DNA of 64,000 nucleotides from Dyadobacter luteus (GTDB taxonomy: Bacteria; Bacteroidota; Bacteroidia; Cytophagales; Spirosomataceae): positions 1 to 64,000 of the forward strand of contig NZ_QNUL01000005.1 in the NCBI RefSeq assembly GCF_003383615.1, given 5' to 3'. How positions within the stretch are numbered: the stretch's first letter is position 1; the number at the start of each line of letters is the position of its first letter. The position numbers were made by a program, and so were the translations under genes. The notes under the pieces are model-generated. The model ran no database searches. It worked only from the letters and a program-made list of their open reading frames with translations, and was not told the origin of the DNA. This document shows positions 34,968-43,093 of the stretch, piece by piece.

Positions 34968-36566
34968 ATGAAACAATTTGCAGAGCTTTTCATGAATCTG
35001 GACAGAACCAACAAAACCAATGCAAAGGTGGAGTTGATGAAGGATTATTTCCTTTCCGCTCCGGACGACGACAAACTTTGGGCGCTGACACTATTTACGG
35101 GCCGCAGACCTTCATTTAAGGTGAACCGTACTATGGTGAAAGAATGGGCTGCAGCGGAAGCTAATATTCCCATGTGGCTGTTTCAGGAAAGTTATCATAG
35201 TGTGGGAGATTTGGGGGAAACAATTTCGCTTATCCTGCCACGTACACAAACGTCTTCATCGGAGAAATCCCTGACCGAGTGGTTTCATTATCTGAGTCTT
35301 CTTCCTGGCATGACCGACGAAGAAAAGCACGATCACATTCTTGGGGCCTGGACGCAGTTATCGCAGCACGAGACGTTTGTTTTTAATAAATTATTGATGG
35401 GGAGTTTTCGGATTGGAGTATCTCAAACATTGGTTGTGCGGGCGTTGGCAGAAGCGACAGCTACCGATTCGAGTGTAATTGCACACCGGGTTATGGGGCA
35501 GTGGGAGCCATCAACCACCACATTTGAGAAGCTTATTCTGGACGAAGGAGAGAACGACAATGCATCACGACCCTACCCGTTTTTTCTTGCTTATCCTATT
35601 GAGGGAGATGTGAGTAGTCTGGGGAATCCTGACGATTGGATGGTTGAATGGAAATGGGATGGAATTCGCTCGCAAATTATTTACCGCAATGGTGAATTGT
35701 TTATATGGACAAGAGGTGAAGAATTATCAACTGAGAAATTTCCCGAGCTGCATTTTCTGGCTTCTGTATTGCCGGAAGGCACTGTGCTGGATGGTGAAAT
35801 CGTAAGTTACCATGATGGCAGACCGATGCCATTTAACGTATTGCAAACGCGTATCGGAAGGAAAAATTTATCTAAAAAGGTATTAGAAGAAGCACCCGTT
35901 GCATTTCTGGCTTATGATATATTGGAGGTAAACGGAGCCGATGCAAGAAGTATGACGCAATTTCAAAGAAGAACAGAGCTGGAAAAGCTATATAAAAATA
36001 TTCCGAAGCAATCTGTATTTAACCTTTCTCCCCTGGTAAAATTTACTTCCTGGGATGATTTGCACACTTTGCATCCTACATCTCGTGAGAATATTGCGGA
36101 AGGTTTTATGATCAAACGTAAAAGCGGTACGTATCAGGTCGGGCGTAAAAAAGGGGATTGGTGGAAATGGAAAATTGATCCGTTGAGTGTGGACGCAGTT
36201 TTGATTTATGCCCAAAAAGGTTCCGGACGCAGGGCAGAGCTGTTCACAGACTACACTTTTGCTGTTTGGGGTGATGATGGTAAGTTGATACCTTTTGCAA
36301 AAGCATATTCAGGTCTGACGGATGTAGAGATAGGGCAGGTCGATTATTTTATCAAGAGAAATGTAATTGAGAAGTTCGGACCGGTTCGTACTGTGAAACC
36401 AGAATTGGTATTTGAAATTGGCTTTGAAGGGATCAATGAGTCGTCCCGGCACAAATCAGGAATTGCGGTACGGTTTCCGAGAATATTGAGATGGAGGAAA
36501 GACAAGAAAGCCGCAGAGGCAGATACTTTGGAGAGTTTAAAGGGGATTTTGGATGTGTATAAGTAA
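34968..36566 (+). CDS. ATP-dependent DNA ligase of the ligase-associated repair set
   Basis: A 532-residue ATP-dependent ligase that seals nicks through an AMP-lysine intermediate. An N-terminal helical DNA-binding domain precedes the nucleotidyltransferase domain, where WMVEWKWDGIRSQ (near residue 229) has the KxDGxR motif with the adenylated lysine. Downstream are GTVLDGEIVSY, EGFMIKRKSG and KWKIDPLSVD, and a C-terminal OB domain. It is distinct from the essential NAD-dependent LigA. The ATG at 34968 follows a word-repeat spacer. The next gene of the set lies across an antisense toxin-antitoxin-like module. Confidence 0.95.
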   Translation: MKQFAELFMNLDRTNKTNAKVELMKDYFLSAPDDDKLWALTLFTGRRPSFKVNRTMVKEWAAAEANIPMWLFQESYHSVGDLGETISLILPRTQTSSSEKSLTEWFHYLSLLPGMTDEEKHDHILGAWTQLSQHETFVFNKLLMGSFRIGVSQTLVVRALAEATATDSSVIAHRVMGQWEPSTTTFEKLILDEGENDNASRPYPFFLAYPIEGDVSSLGNPDDWMVEWKWDGIRSQIIYRNGELFIWTRGEELSTEKFPELHFLASVLPEGTVLDGEIVSYHDGRPMPFNVLQTRIGRKNLSKKVLEEAPVAFLAYDILEVNGADARSMTQFQRRTELEKLYKNIPKQSVFNLSPLVKFTSWDDLHTLHPTSRENIAEGFMIKRKSGTYQVGRKKGDWWKWKIDPLSVDAVLIYAQKGSGRRAELFTDYTFAVWGDDGKLIPFAKAYSGLTDVEIGQVDYFIKRNVIEKFGPVRTVKPELVFEIGFEGINESSRHKSGIAVRFPRILRWRKDKKAAEADTLESLKGILDVYK

Positions 36567-36616
36567 TTGAAGCTTTCGGGGATTTTTAGAAAATTGGGGA
36601 TGTAATGGCAGGAAGT

Positions 36617-37011
36617 CTACTGGATTACTTTCACAAATTTGCTGTATTTTGAAAATTTTTCATCTACTGAAAGAATAGTAAATTTTTCAAAATACGCAAT
36701 GGCAATTATAAGTCTATCGAAAGGATCACGATGGTCATCGTGAAGTGGGATCAGATCGTAAAATTCCAGATGGTTAGGAGAAATCGGTAATAGATGAAGA
36801 CCTATTCTTTCGATCTCTCGTATATATTCGGTTAACGGTTTGCCAGTTCGAGTTTCCCGATTTTCTTTTTTATTGCTATTTCAAAGAGAGAAGCTGTGCT
36901 TACGAAACAAGCTGAGTCAGCATTAGATATAATATCCCTGATCGAGGGGGATAAGCGATTTTCTTCACCAAGGGCCCAAAGGACAATATGAGTGTCCAAT
37001 AGATATGCCAT
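36617..37011 (-). pseudogene. Frameshifted VapC-type PIN-domain toxin
   Basis: The minus-strand ATG at 37011 overlaps the antitoxin stop by one base (TAATG) and opens a PIN domain: MAYLLDTHIVLWAL with the first acidic residue, then SLFEIAIKKKIGKLEL. The frame hits TAA at codon 60 (36832-36834). One base shifted, it resumes at 36838 with PLTEYIREIER and continues through HDDHRDPFDRLIIAIA to a stop at 36617. Together these give a full-length PIN protein of about 131 residues with a one-base deletion near 36838-36843. Either the toxin is inactivated or the base is a sequencing error. Confidence 0.85.
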
Positions 37012-37229
37012 TACATGTAATCCTTTAGATCCTCTATTGAATCGTTAAAATCATCGGCCATTTTAATGGTTCCTTTCATTGTCCCAAGAGGACGTTTTCT
37101 GAGAGGTAATGTTTTTTCTGATTCTTCAAGGAACGTTACTAAAACCTTACTTGTCCTTTTTGTCGGTGGTGTTTCCTTAAAAATCACTTTCCCGTTTTCG
37201 TAAGTGGCTTCAATAGTCGTCATCATCAC
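37011..37229 (-). CDS. VapB-type antitoxin (DUF2281-like)
   Basis: A 72-residue protein preceding the PIN-toxin gene. The N-terminus (TTIEATYENGKVIFKE) is a short strand region like small DNA-binding antitoxins, and the C-terminal LGTMKGTIKMADDFNDSIED resembles the toxin-binding tail of DUF2281-type VapB partners, including the final LKDYM. The antitoxin is intact while its toxin is frameshifted. Tandem ATGs make the start uncertain by two codons. It is antisense to the flanking repair genes. Confidence 0.8.
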   Translation of the reverse strand: MMMTTIEATYENGKVIFKETPPTKRTSKVLVTFLEESEKTLPLRKRPLGTMKGTIKMADDFNDSIEDLKDYM

Positions 37230-37394
37230 TATACTGAAATGTTTCTATCAAATATACTAATTTCAAAACATACTTGCTCTATGCAATACATTAACTGGCG
37301 TTTGGGGGACATGAAACAAAAAATGCATCTAGCATAATTGTTGCATATCGTCCAATGTTCATTTACTATACATCATTTATACTCAAATTTTCTC

Positions 37395-39857
37395 TTGGCA
37401 AAATCTCCCGGACATAGCACTGTTGAGCAGTGGTTTAAGTATAAAAACTGGAAATGGGCCGCTTTTCAGAAGGAAGCTGCAGCTGCATATCTTTCAGGTA
37501 AAAGCGGGTTGGTCAATGCGCCTACAGGCAGTGGGAAAACCTATTCGCTTTGGTTGCCCATATTGATCCGGTATATCAACTCATTACCTGACAAACCAAC
37601 CAAGCAAAAAACAGGACTGCAAATCATCTGGATTACGCCTCTACGGGCGCTTTCCAAGGATCTTTTCAGGAATATGGAAATGGCTGCGCTGGAAATGAAT
37701 CTGAAACTGCGTATAGGGGTAAGAAGTGGAGACACAAGTGTAAAGGAACGTGCAAGTCAGAAACGACAGATGCCTGAAGCGCTGCTTATTACGCCGGAAA
37801 GTCTGCATATCCTTTTTGCACAAAAAAACAGTTCGGAAATCTTCAAAAACCTGCATACCGTTGTAGTAGACGAATGGCATGAGCTAATGGGCAGCAAGCG
37901 TGGCACACAAACAGAACTGTCTCTGGCCCGGTTACGATCCATCAATCCGTCATTACAGACCTGGGGTATCTCGGCTACTATCGGTAACCTGGATGAAGCG
38001 CGTAAAGTGCTGCTTGGAATGAAAGGTAATGTGGAAGACTCCGTAATTGTGAAGGCAAAAAGTCAGAAAAAGATTATTGTAGAAAGCATCATACCGGATC
38101 GGGTAGAGAGCCTGCCCTGGTCGGGATATATGGGGACAAGGCTGGTGGACGATGTCGTAAACATTGTCAGAAAAGGAAAAACGACACTGCTTTTCACCAA
38201 TACCCGTTCACAAACCGAAATATGGTATCGCATCATTATAGATAAATATCCGGAGTTTGCGGGCATTATGGCGCTGCACCATGCCTCGCTCGACCGTGAG
38301 TTACGGGATTGGGTCGAAGAGTCGTTACACAATGAAAAGCTGAAACTGGTCATCTGTACGGCTAGTCTGGATTTAGGTGTCGATTTCAGGCCTGTGGAAA
38401 CGGTGATCCAGGTGGGTAGTCCTAAAAGTATTTCCAGATTCGTTCAACGGGCAGGAAGAAGCGGGCACCAACCGGGGGCTCCTAGTAAAATCTATTTTTG
38501 TCCTACAAACGCGCTTGAACTGATAGAGGCAGTTTCTCTAAGGGAAGGCGTCGAGAAAAATATTCTCGAAGATCGTCCACCCGTTATTCAGGCTTTCGAT
38601 GTACTGGCACAATGGATGATTACCCTGGCTGTAGGAGAAGGTTTTGAGGAAAAACAGCTGTTTGAGGAAGTCCGTGATGCATACGGCTATCAGTTTATCA
38701 ATCGTGATGAATGGGAATGGCTGCTGGGTTATATTACTACAGGAAGTCCTTCTCTGACTGTCTACGACGAGTACAAAAAAGTGGAACGAATTGAAGGCAG
38801 GTATAAAGTAACCAGCCGTAGGGTTGCCCACAGGCATATGCTGAGCATGGGAACAATTGTATCGGACACGGCGCTGAAAGTTAAATTCCAGCACGGGAAA
38901 TACCTGGGCTCGGTGGAGGAATCGTTCGTAACCCGAATGAAGGAGGGCGATGTGTTTGTTTTTGCCGGTATGACTGTAGAGTTCGTACGTATTCACGAAA
39001 TGACTGTAACCGTTAAGAAAGCAGAGGGGAAAAAAGGTGCTCTGGTGCGGTGGGCTGGCGGACGTATGCCACTTTCGTCGCAACTATCGGCATTTATCAG
39101 AGAAAGGCTTTCTGATGCCATTGATAACCCCTTAAAAGAAAAAGAATTAGCTCGTTTGCAGCCATTGTTATTGCTTCAGCAGCAACGTTCTATGATTCCT
39201 GATCAACATGAATTGTTGATAGAACAAACTGAAACGCGGGAAGGGCACCATATCTTTATTTTTCCGTTTGAGGGGAGGCTGGTGCACGAAGGAATGTCTA
39301 TCATTCTGGCGTATAGGTTAAGTAAAATAAAGCCGATTACATTCTCTGTAGCCATGAACGACTACGGTTTCGAGCTGCTGAGTGATCAGTATGTAGATAT
39401 GGAAACTGTTATGAAAGAAGTGGATCTGTTTTCAACCTTACATTTGGTGGATGATATTTACCAGAGCGTCAATGCCACGGAGATGGCGAAACGTAAGTTT
39501 CGGGAAATTTCCGCTATTGCCGGACTGATGTTTCAGGGTTATCCGGGCAAATTTGTGAAAACGAAACATTTGCAGGCGTCGAGTTCATTGTTGTTCAAAG
39601 TCATGAGCAAATATGAAGACAATAATCTTTTGGTAAAACAGGCTTATCAGGAAGTACTGACCTATCAATTGGAAGAAGTACGTATGCGTGAGGCTCTGGC
39701 GCGGATCGAAACGCAGAAAATCATTGTTAAAAAAACAAACAAGCCCACACCGCTTTCGTTCCCGATTATGGTTGACCGCCTGAGGGAGCAATTAACTTCT
39801 GAGAAACTGGAAGACAGGATCCAGAAAATGATCAAACAATATAGTGATGCAGATTGA
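37395..39857 (+). CDS. Ligase-associated DEXH-box helicase (Lhr-like)
   Basis: A superfamily 2 helicase of about 820 residues, the 'ligase-associated DNA damage response DEXH box helicase'. Motifs in order: NAPTGSGKTYS (Walker A), VVVDEWHELMGSKRG (DEWH), ISATIGNL, TNTRSQTEIW and QRAGRSGHQPG (motif VI), then Lhr-type winged-helix and C-terminal regions. No in-frame ATG exists upstream of the homologous core. TTG at 37395 gives a family-like N-terminus; TTG at 37338 is the alternative. The missing ATG may reflect damage by the antisense toxin-antitoxin module that begins about 100 bases upstream. It overlaps the next gene by 11 bases. Confidence 0.88.
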   Translation: MAKSPGHSTVEQWFKYKNWKWAAFQKEAAAAYLSGKSGLVNAPTGSGKTYSLWLPILIRYINSLPDKPTKQKTGLQIIWITPLRALSKDLFRNMEMAALEMNLKLRIGVRSGDTSVKERASQKRQMPEALLITPESLHILFAQKNSSEIFKNLHTVVVDEWHELMGSKRGTQTELSLARLRSINPSLQTWGISATIGNLDEARKVLLGMKGNVEDSVIVKAKSQKKIIVESIIPDRVESLPWSGYMGTRLVDDVVNIVRKGKTTLLFTNTRSQTEIWYRIIIDKYPEFAGIMALHHASLDRELRDWVEESLHNEKLKLVICTASLDLGVDFRPVETVIQVGSPKSISRFVQRAGRSGHQPGAPSKIYFCPTNALELIEAVSLREGVEKNILEDRPPVIQAFDVLAQWMITLAVGEGFEEKQLFEEVRDAYGYQFINRDEWEWLLGYITTGSPSLTVYDEYKKVERIEGRYKVTSRRVAHRHMLSMGTIVSDTALKVKFQHGKYLGSVEESFVTRMKEGDVFVFAGMTVEFVRIHEMTVTVKKAEGKKGALVRWAGGRMPLSSQLSAFIRERLSDAIDNPLKEKELARLQPLLLLQQQRSMIPDQHELLIEQTETREGHHIFIFPFEGRLVHEGMSIILAYRLSKIKPITFSVAMNDYGFELLSDQYVDMETVMKEVDLFSTLHLVDDIYQSVNATEMAKRKFREISAIAGLMFQGYPGKFVKTKHLQASSSLLFKVMSKYEDNNLLVKQAYQEVLTYQLEEVRMREALARIETQKIIVKKTNKPTPLSFPIMVDRLREQLTSEKLEDRIQKMIKQYSDAD

Positions 39858-40488
39858 GATTAGAGAAAACCATTTTACACTACTTCCGCAAAAAGCAGTT
39901 TTCTGGCATGAAACACAAACTTTACTGATAGGCGATTTGCATTTGGGGAAAATTACCCATTTCCGAAAGGAGGGAATTGCTGTTCCCAATATAGCAGCAG
40001 ACAACAATTTCGAAAGACTAAATGAAATTGTGCAGAGCACCGGGGCCTCCCGGATTATTTTCCTGGGCGATCTTTTCCATAGCAAGTACAATTCAGAATG
40101 GGAAACCTTTTGCGAGTGGAGATTTCAACATTCTTATATTGAGATGATTATTGTGATCGGAAACCATGATGTACTTCCGGTAAGCATGTTTTTGGAAGCC
40201 GACCTGGAAGTATATATGAATGATTTTGAGGAAGAAGAATTTGTATTCACACATCATCCAAAGGTTGAGCCTAATGATTCAAAATTCGTCTTTGCAGGCC
40301 ATGTGCATCCTGTGTTTACTACTTATGGTAAAGGTAGGCAGAGCCTGAGATTGCCTTGCTATGTCGTGGATAAAAATCAGGCTATTCTTCCCAGTTTCGG
40401 TGTTTTTACAGGAGGCTTTCAGATGAACCTGCTCGAAAACAGAAAGATTTATATAACCACTGAGGTAAAGGTTTTTTCTGTAGGTTAA
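39847..40488 (+). CDS. pdeM: Ligase-associated DNA damage response endonuclease PdeM
   Basis: A 213-residue metallophosphoesterase of the calcineurin superfamily, fourth member of the ligase-associated DNA repair set. Metal-binding blocks are LIGDLHLGK, IFLGDLFHSKYN, VIGNHD, FTHHPK and FAGHVHP, the full GDxH/GD/GNHD/H/GHxH series. It likely nicks or trims DNA together with the helicase and ligase. The ATG at 39847 is inside the helicase stop region, an 11-base overlap showing translational coupling; a GTG one codon earlier is possible. Confidence 0.92.
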   Translation: MQIEIRENHFTLLPQKAVFWHETQTLLIGDLHLGKITHFRKEGIAVPNIAADNNFERLNEIVQSTGASRIIFLGDLFHSKYNSEWETFCEWRFQHSYIEMIIVIGNHDVLPVSMFLEADLEVYMNDFEEEEFVFTHHPKVEPNDSKFVFAGHVHPVFTTYGKGRQSLRLPCYVVDKNQAILPSFGVFTGGFQMNLLENRKIYITTEVKVFSVG

Positions 40489-40512
40489 TGTGTTGTTAAT
40501 TAGTTGATTATA

Positions 40513-40561
40513 ATAAAACTGGAAAAATATGGAATCTGATTCCATATTTTTCCAGTTTTAT
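40513..40561. promoter_or_regulatory. 23-bp perfect palindrome upstream of the DUF4143 ATPase
   Basis: Arms 40513-40535 and 40539-40561 are exact complements around a CTG loop, with a TATGGAAT/ATTCCATA centre. It follows PdeM by 25 bases and ends 13 bases before the ATPase start. It can act as a terminator for the repair operon, as an operator for the ATPase gene, or as a 5' mRNA hairpin blocking its translation. Confidence 0.8.
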
Positions 40562-40573
40562 ATATATTTGTCT

Positions 40574-41734
40574 ATGATAGAACGTGTTGCAACTCAGAAA
40601 ATACTTCAACTATCTACGGTTTTTAAAGCTGTAGCGGTAACTGGACCCAGACAATCCGGTAAGACTACGCTTGTCAGGATGTTGTTTCCGGATAAAACTT
40701 ATGTATCCCTTGAAAATCCGGATGTAAGGCGATTTGCATTAGAAGACCCGAGAGGATTTTTGAAGCAACATGAAGCGGGTGCTATTTTTGATGAAGTGCA
40801 GCGCACCCCTGAGATCTTTTCTTATTTGCAAGAAATTCTTGATTCGTCACCGCAGCCCGGCAGGTTTATTCTTACAGGTTCAAACAACTTTCTGTTACAA
40901 CAAAATATATCACAAAGCTTAGCAGGTCGCGTTGCGATATTAAATCTCCTGCCATTCAGTGCAGAAGAACTTTTTGTGTCTGACACTACTGCGCCGGATG
41001 AAAATGATCTGATATTGAAAGGCTTGTATCCGCCTGTTTACGATATGGGCATTCCTGCGGAAGATTGGTATCCCAACTACCTGCGCACTTATATTGACCG
41101 TGATGTGAGGCAGATCAAAAATATAACGGATTTAATTGTTTTCGAGCGGTTTATTCGCCTTTTGGCAGGTAGAACAGGGCAGGAACTAAATTTGACATCA
41201 CTTGCAGTTGAAACCGGGGTTGATACAAAAACGGTGCAATCCTGGATTGGAATTCTTGAAAGCAGTTTTATTATTTACTTGTTAAGACCCCATTTCAAAA
41301 ATTTCAACAAGACGTTGGTGAAAAGGCCAAAAATATATTTTTATGATACTGGCTTAGTTTGTTCTTTATTGGGAATCATTACGAAGGATCAGCTTCTGCA
41401 GCATCCACTACGTGGCAGTTTGTTTGAAAGTCTTGTTGTGACAGAGCTACTCAAAAAAAGAACCAATGCGGGTAAGCAAGTTAACTTATATTATTGGCGG
41501 GATAAAACAGGTCATGAAGTGGATGTGATAGTGGACAACGGCACATCTCTCTTGCCTATTGAAATTAAGGCAGGTAAAACGATGAATAATGAATATTTCA
41601 AAGGATTGTCTTACTGGAATAAACTCAGTAGTCAGAAATCAGGATTGATTATTTATTCCGGGGATCAGGAAGAGGTGAGATCTAATGGGATAAGCACTAT
41701 GAATTGGTTCACAATGGCAAAGAGCGATGTTTGA
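40574..41734 (+). CDS. AAA ATPase with DUF4143 domain
   Basis: A 386-residue protein of the AAA_14/DUF4143 family: Walker A VTGPRQSGKTTLVR near residue 23, Walker B-like GAIFDEVQRTPEIFSYL, the sensor-type LTGSNNFLLQ, and a C-terminal DUF4143 domain with KTVQSWIGILESSFIIY and an ERL-like SLFESLVVTELLK block ending in a PD-(D/E)XK-like segment (WRDKTGHEVDVIV...PIEIKAG). Family members are scattered and mobile; function is not established, though the C-terminal nuclease-like fold suggests DNA binding. The ATG at 40574 is chosen because the upstream ATG at 40529 lies inside the palindrome. Confidence 0.88.
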   Translation: MIERVATQKILQLSTVFKAVAVTGPRQSGKTTLVRMLFPDKTYVSLENPDVRRFALEDPRGFLKQHEAGAIFDEVQRTPEIFSYLQEILDSSPQPGRFILTGSNNFLLQQNISQSLAGRVAILNLLPFSAEELFVSDTTAPDENDLILKGLYPPVYDMGIPAEDWYPNYLRTYIDRDVRQIKNITDLIVFERFIRLLAGRTGQELNLTSLAVETGVDTKTVQSWIGILESSFIIYLLRPHFKNFNKTLVKRPKIYFYDTGLVCSLLGIITKDQLLQHPLRGSLFESLVVTELLKKRTNAGKQVNLYYWRDKTGHEVDVIVDNGTSLLPIEIKAGKTMNNEYFKGLSYWNKLSSQKSGLIIYSGDQEEVRSNGISTMNWFTMAKSDV

Positions 41735-41753
41735 GTTTAGTAGAAACTCCGAA

Positions 41754-42629
41754 TCATTGACTTGTGCCAACCCCTGCCATGAATTCAATTATTTCCCTAT
41801 AATACCTGTTCCACGGATTAAAAAACTGGGTGATCATCGGAATGTGCTTCTTTCCGTTTACAATATGATACGGTGTATCTGGCGCATATTGATCCAAAGC
41901 TTTCGTGAATTTTTCATTGCTTTTGAGAATCGAATCATACGTTTTTTCTCCTCTGTAAATCAGCATGGGCGGCATGTCCCTGTGCAAATGATAGAGAGGT
42001 GTTGCCTCCTTCCATATTTTAGGATCTTTTGTAAAGGTTTTCAGATACGTATGGTCTGCTGACAACTTTTCTTCCTCCAGATAGCCATACATATCAAGCC
42101 CGGCTGCATCAATCAGGATCGTTCCTGCAATCGGATTTTTGATCTTTAAACCCTTGAAATACTGATCATCTATGGAAATCAACGCAGCAAGATGTCCGCC
42201 TGCTGAATGTCCTGAAACAAATATTCTGTCGGGGTTGCCATTATACCTGCGTATATCCTCCTTTACCCATTTCACAGCCTGTGCACATGCTGCAGCCATT
42301 TCTTTATAGTCTGCCTGCGGACTGAGCGGATAATCTATCATTAGACAGACGATTCCCTTTTTCGCCCAATGGTTTGCAATGATGTTGTACTGAGATTTCT
42401 TACCGGAATTCCAATTGCCACCATGAATAAAAACCAGTACGTCGTTTGCAGATTTGCTTCTGGCCGGAGAGAAAATATTCAGCTCCTGCTTACCAGACGG
42501 GCCTTTTGGAAGGTATACAATGTTTTTGGAACGATTGATCTTCCTGAATGAACACCCCGATAATGTCAGTAAAAAAGCGGCCAGTATAACAGCAAATATC
42601 AGCAGTGCGCTTCGGGTTTCTGATTTCAA
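41754..42629 (-). CDS. Alpha/beta-hydrolase lipoprotein (BD-FAE-like esterase)
   Basis: A 291-residue membrane-anchored esterase. The lipobox is LTLSGCSFRK (Cys26). The fold shows VFIHGGNWNSG (oxyanion HGG), SGHSAGGHLAAL with the nucleophile serine, MLIYRGEKTYDS near the acid, and a late KKHIPMITQF histidine. Members of the BD-FAE/kynurenine-formamidase-like group cleave short acyl or feruloyl esters. Convergent with the DUF4143 gene, 19 bases apart, with no terminator seen between. Confidence 0.86.
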   Translation of the reverse strand: MKSETRSALLIFAVILAAFLLTLSGCSFRKINRSKNIVYLPKGPSGKQELNIFSPARSKSANDVLVFIHGGNWNSGKKSQYNIIANHWAKKGIVCLMIDYPLSPQADYKEMAAACAQAVKWVKEDIRRYNGNPDRIFVSGHSAGGHLAALISIDDQYFKGLKIKNPIAGTILIDAAGLDMYGYLEEEKLSADHTYLKTFTKDPKIWKEATPLYHLHRDMPPMLIYRGEKTYDSILKSNEKFTKALDQYAPDTPYHIVNGKKHIPMITQFFNPWNRYYREIIEFMAGVGTSQ

Positions 42630-42722
42630 AATGGTGGTAGTTAACGTGATGAATTCAGGATATCTACGCTTGCTGCCGGGAAAAAGATGTATTTTGAAAT
42701 AAACAAGGTGGGGTTTAAAAGA

Positions 42723-42758
42723 AAAAACCTGTCCGGAAGTTGACTCAGACAGGTTTTT
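42723..42758 (-). terminator. Terminator of the CDGSH gene
   Basis: AAAAACCTGTC pairs with GACAGGTTTTT around a 14-base loop, directly after the stop codon at 42764 on the minus strand. Confidence 0.75.
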
Positions 42759-42763
42759 GTAAA

Positions 42764-42988
42764 TTATGCTTTTTTGGGGGGCAGGTCAAATGCTACAGCA
42801 TTGTGTTCAAAATGTCCTTTGTGCGAGCCATCGCAAAATGGTTTGTTGGCCGACATTCCGCATCGACATATCGAAACGACCGTTCTTCCCTGTAATCCGT
42901 ACTCATTTCCCTGCATATCGACAATCTCAAAATCGCCGTCTATTTTTACAGAACCGTTGTTATTAATTGTAAGTTTTACCTTCGTCAT
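42764..42988 (-). CDS. CDGSH-type iron-sulfur protein
   Basis: A 74-residue protein whose core SICRCGMSANKPFCDGSHKGH is the C-x-C...C-D-G-S-H signature, in which three cysteines and one histidine bind a [2Fe-2S] cluster (mitoNEET-type). A short beta-rich N-terminus precedes it. These are small redox or cluster-transfer proteins; partners are unknown here. ATG at 42988 is used rather than an upstream TTG. A TACCTTTG box on the minus strand (43004-43011) may be its -7 element. Confidence 0.93.
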   Translation of the reverse strand: MTKVKLTINNNGSVKIDGDFEIVDMQGNEYGLQGRTVVSICRCGMSANKPFCDGSHKGHFEHNAVAFDLPPKKA

Positions 42989-43093
42989 GGTGAATTTTTT
43001 TGACAAAGGTAGACAACCACTTTGAAGGGCAATACGCCCGGGGCCAGTTTAGGATTAGTACAAATACAGCTTCCTGGCGCTTTTGAGACCTAT

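Noticed and set aside
36658..36700. Short palindromic-looking AAATTTTTCA/TGAAAAATTT words as a regulatory site
   Set aside because: They lie within the C-terminal coding part of the frameshifted PIN toxin and reflect lysine- and phenylalanine-rich codons.
40529..40573. Earlier start of the DUF4143 ATPase at 40529
   Set aside because: The extra residues come from reading through the palindrome; the family opening begins at 40574.
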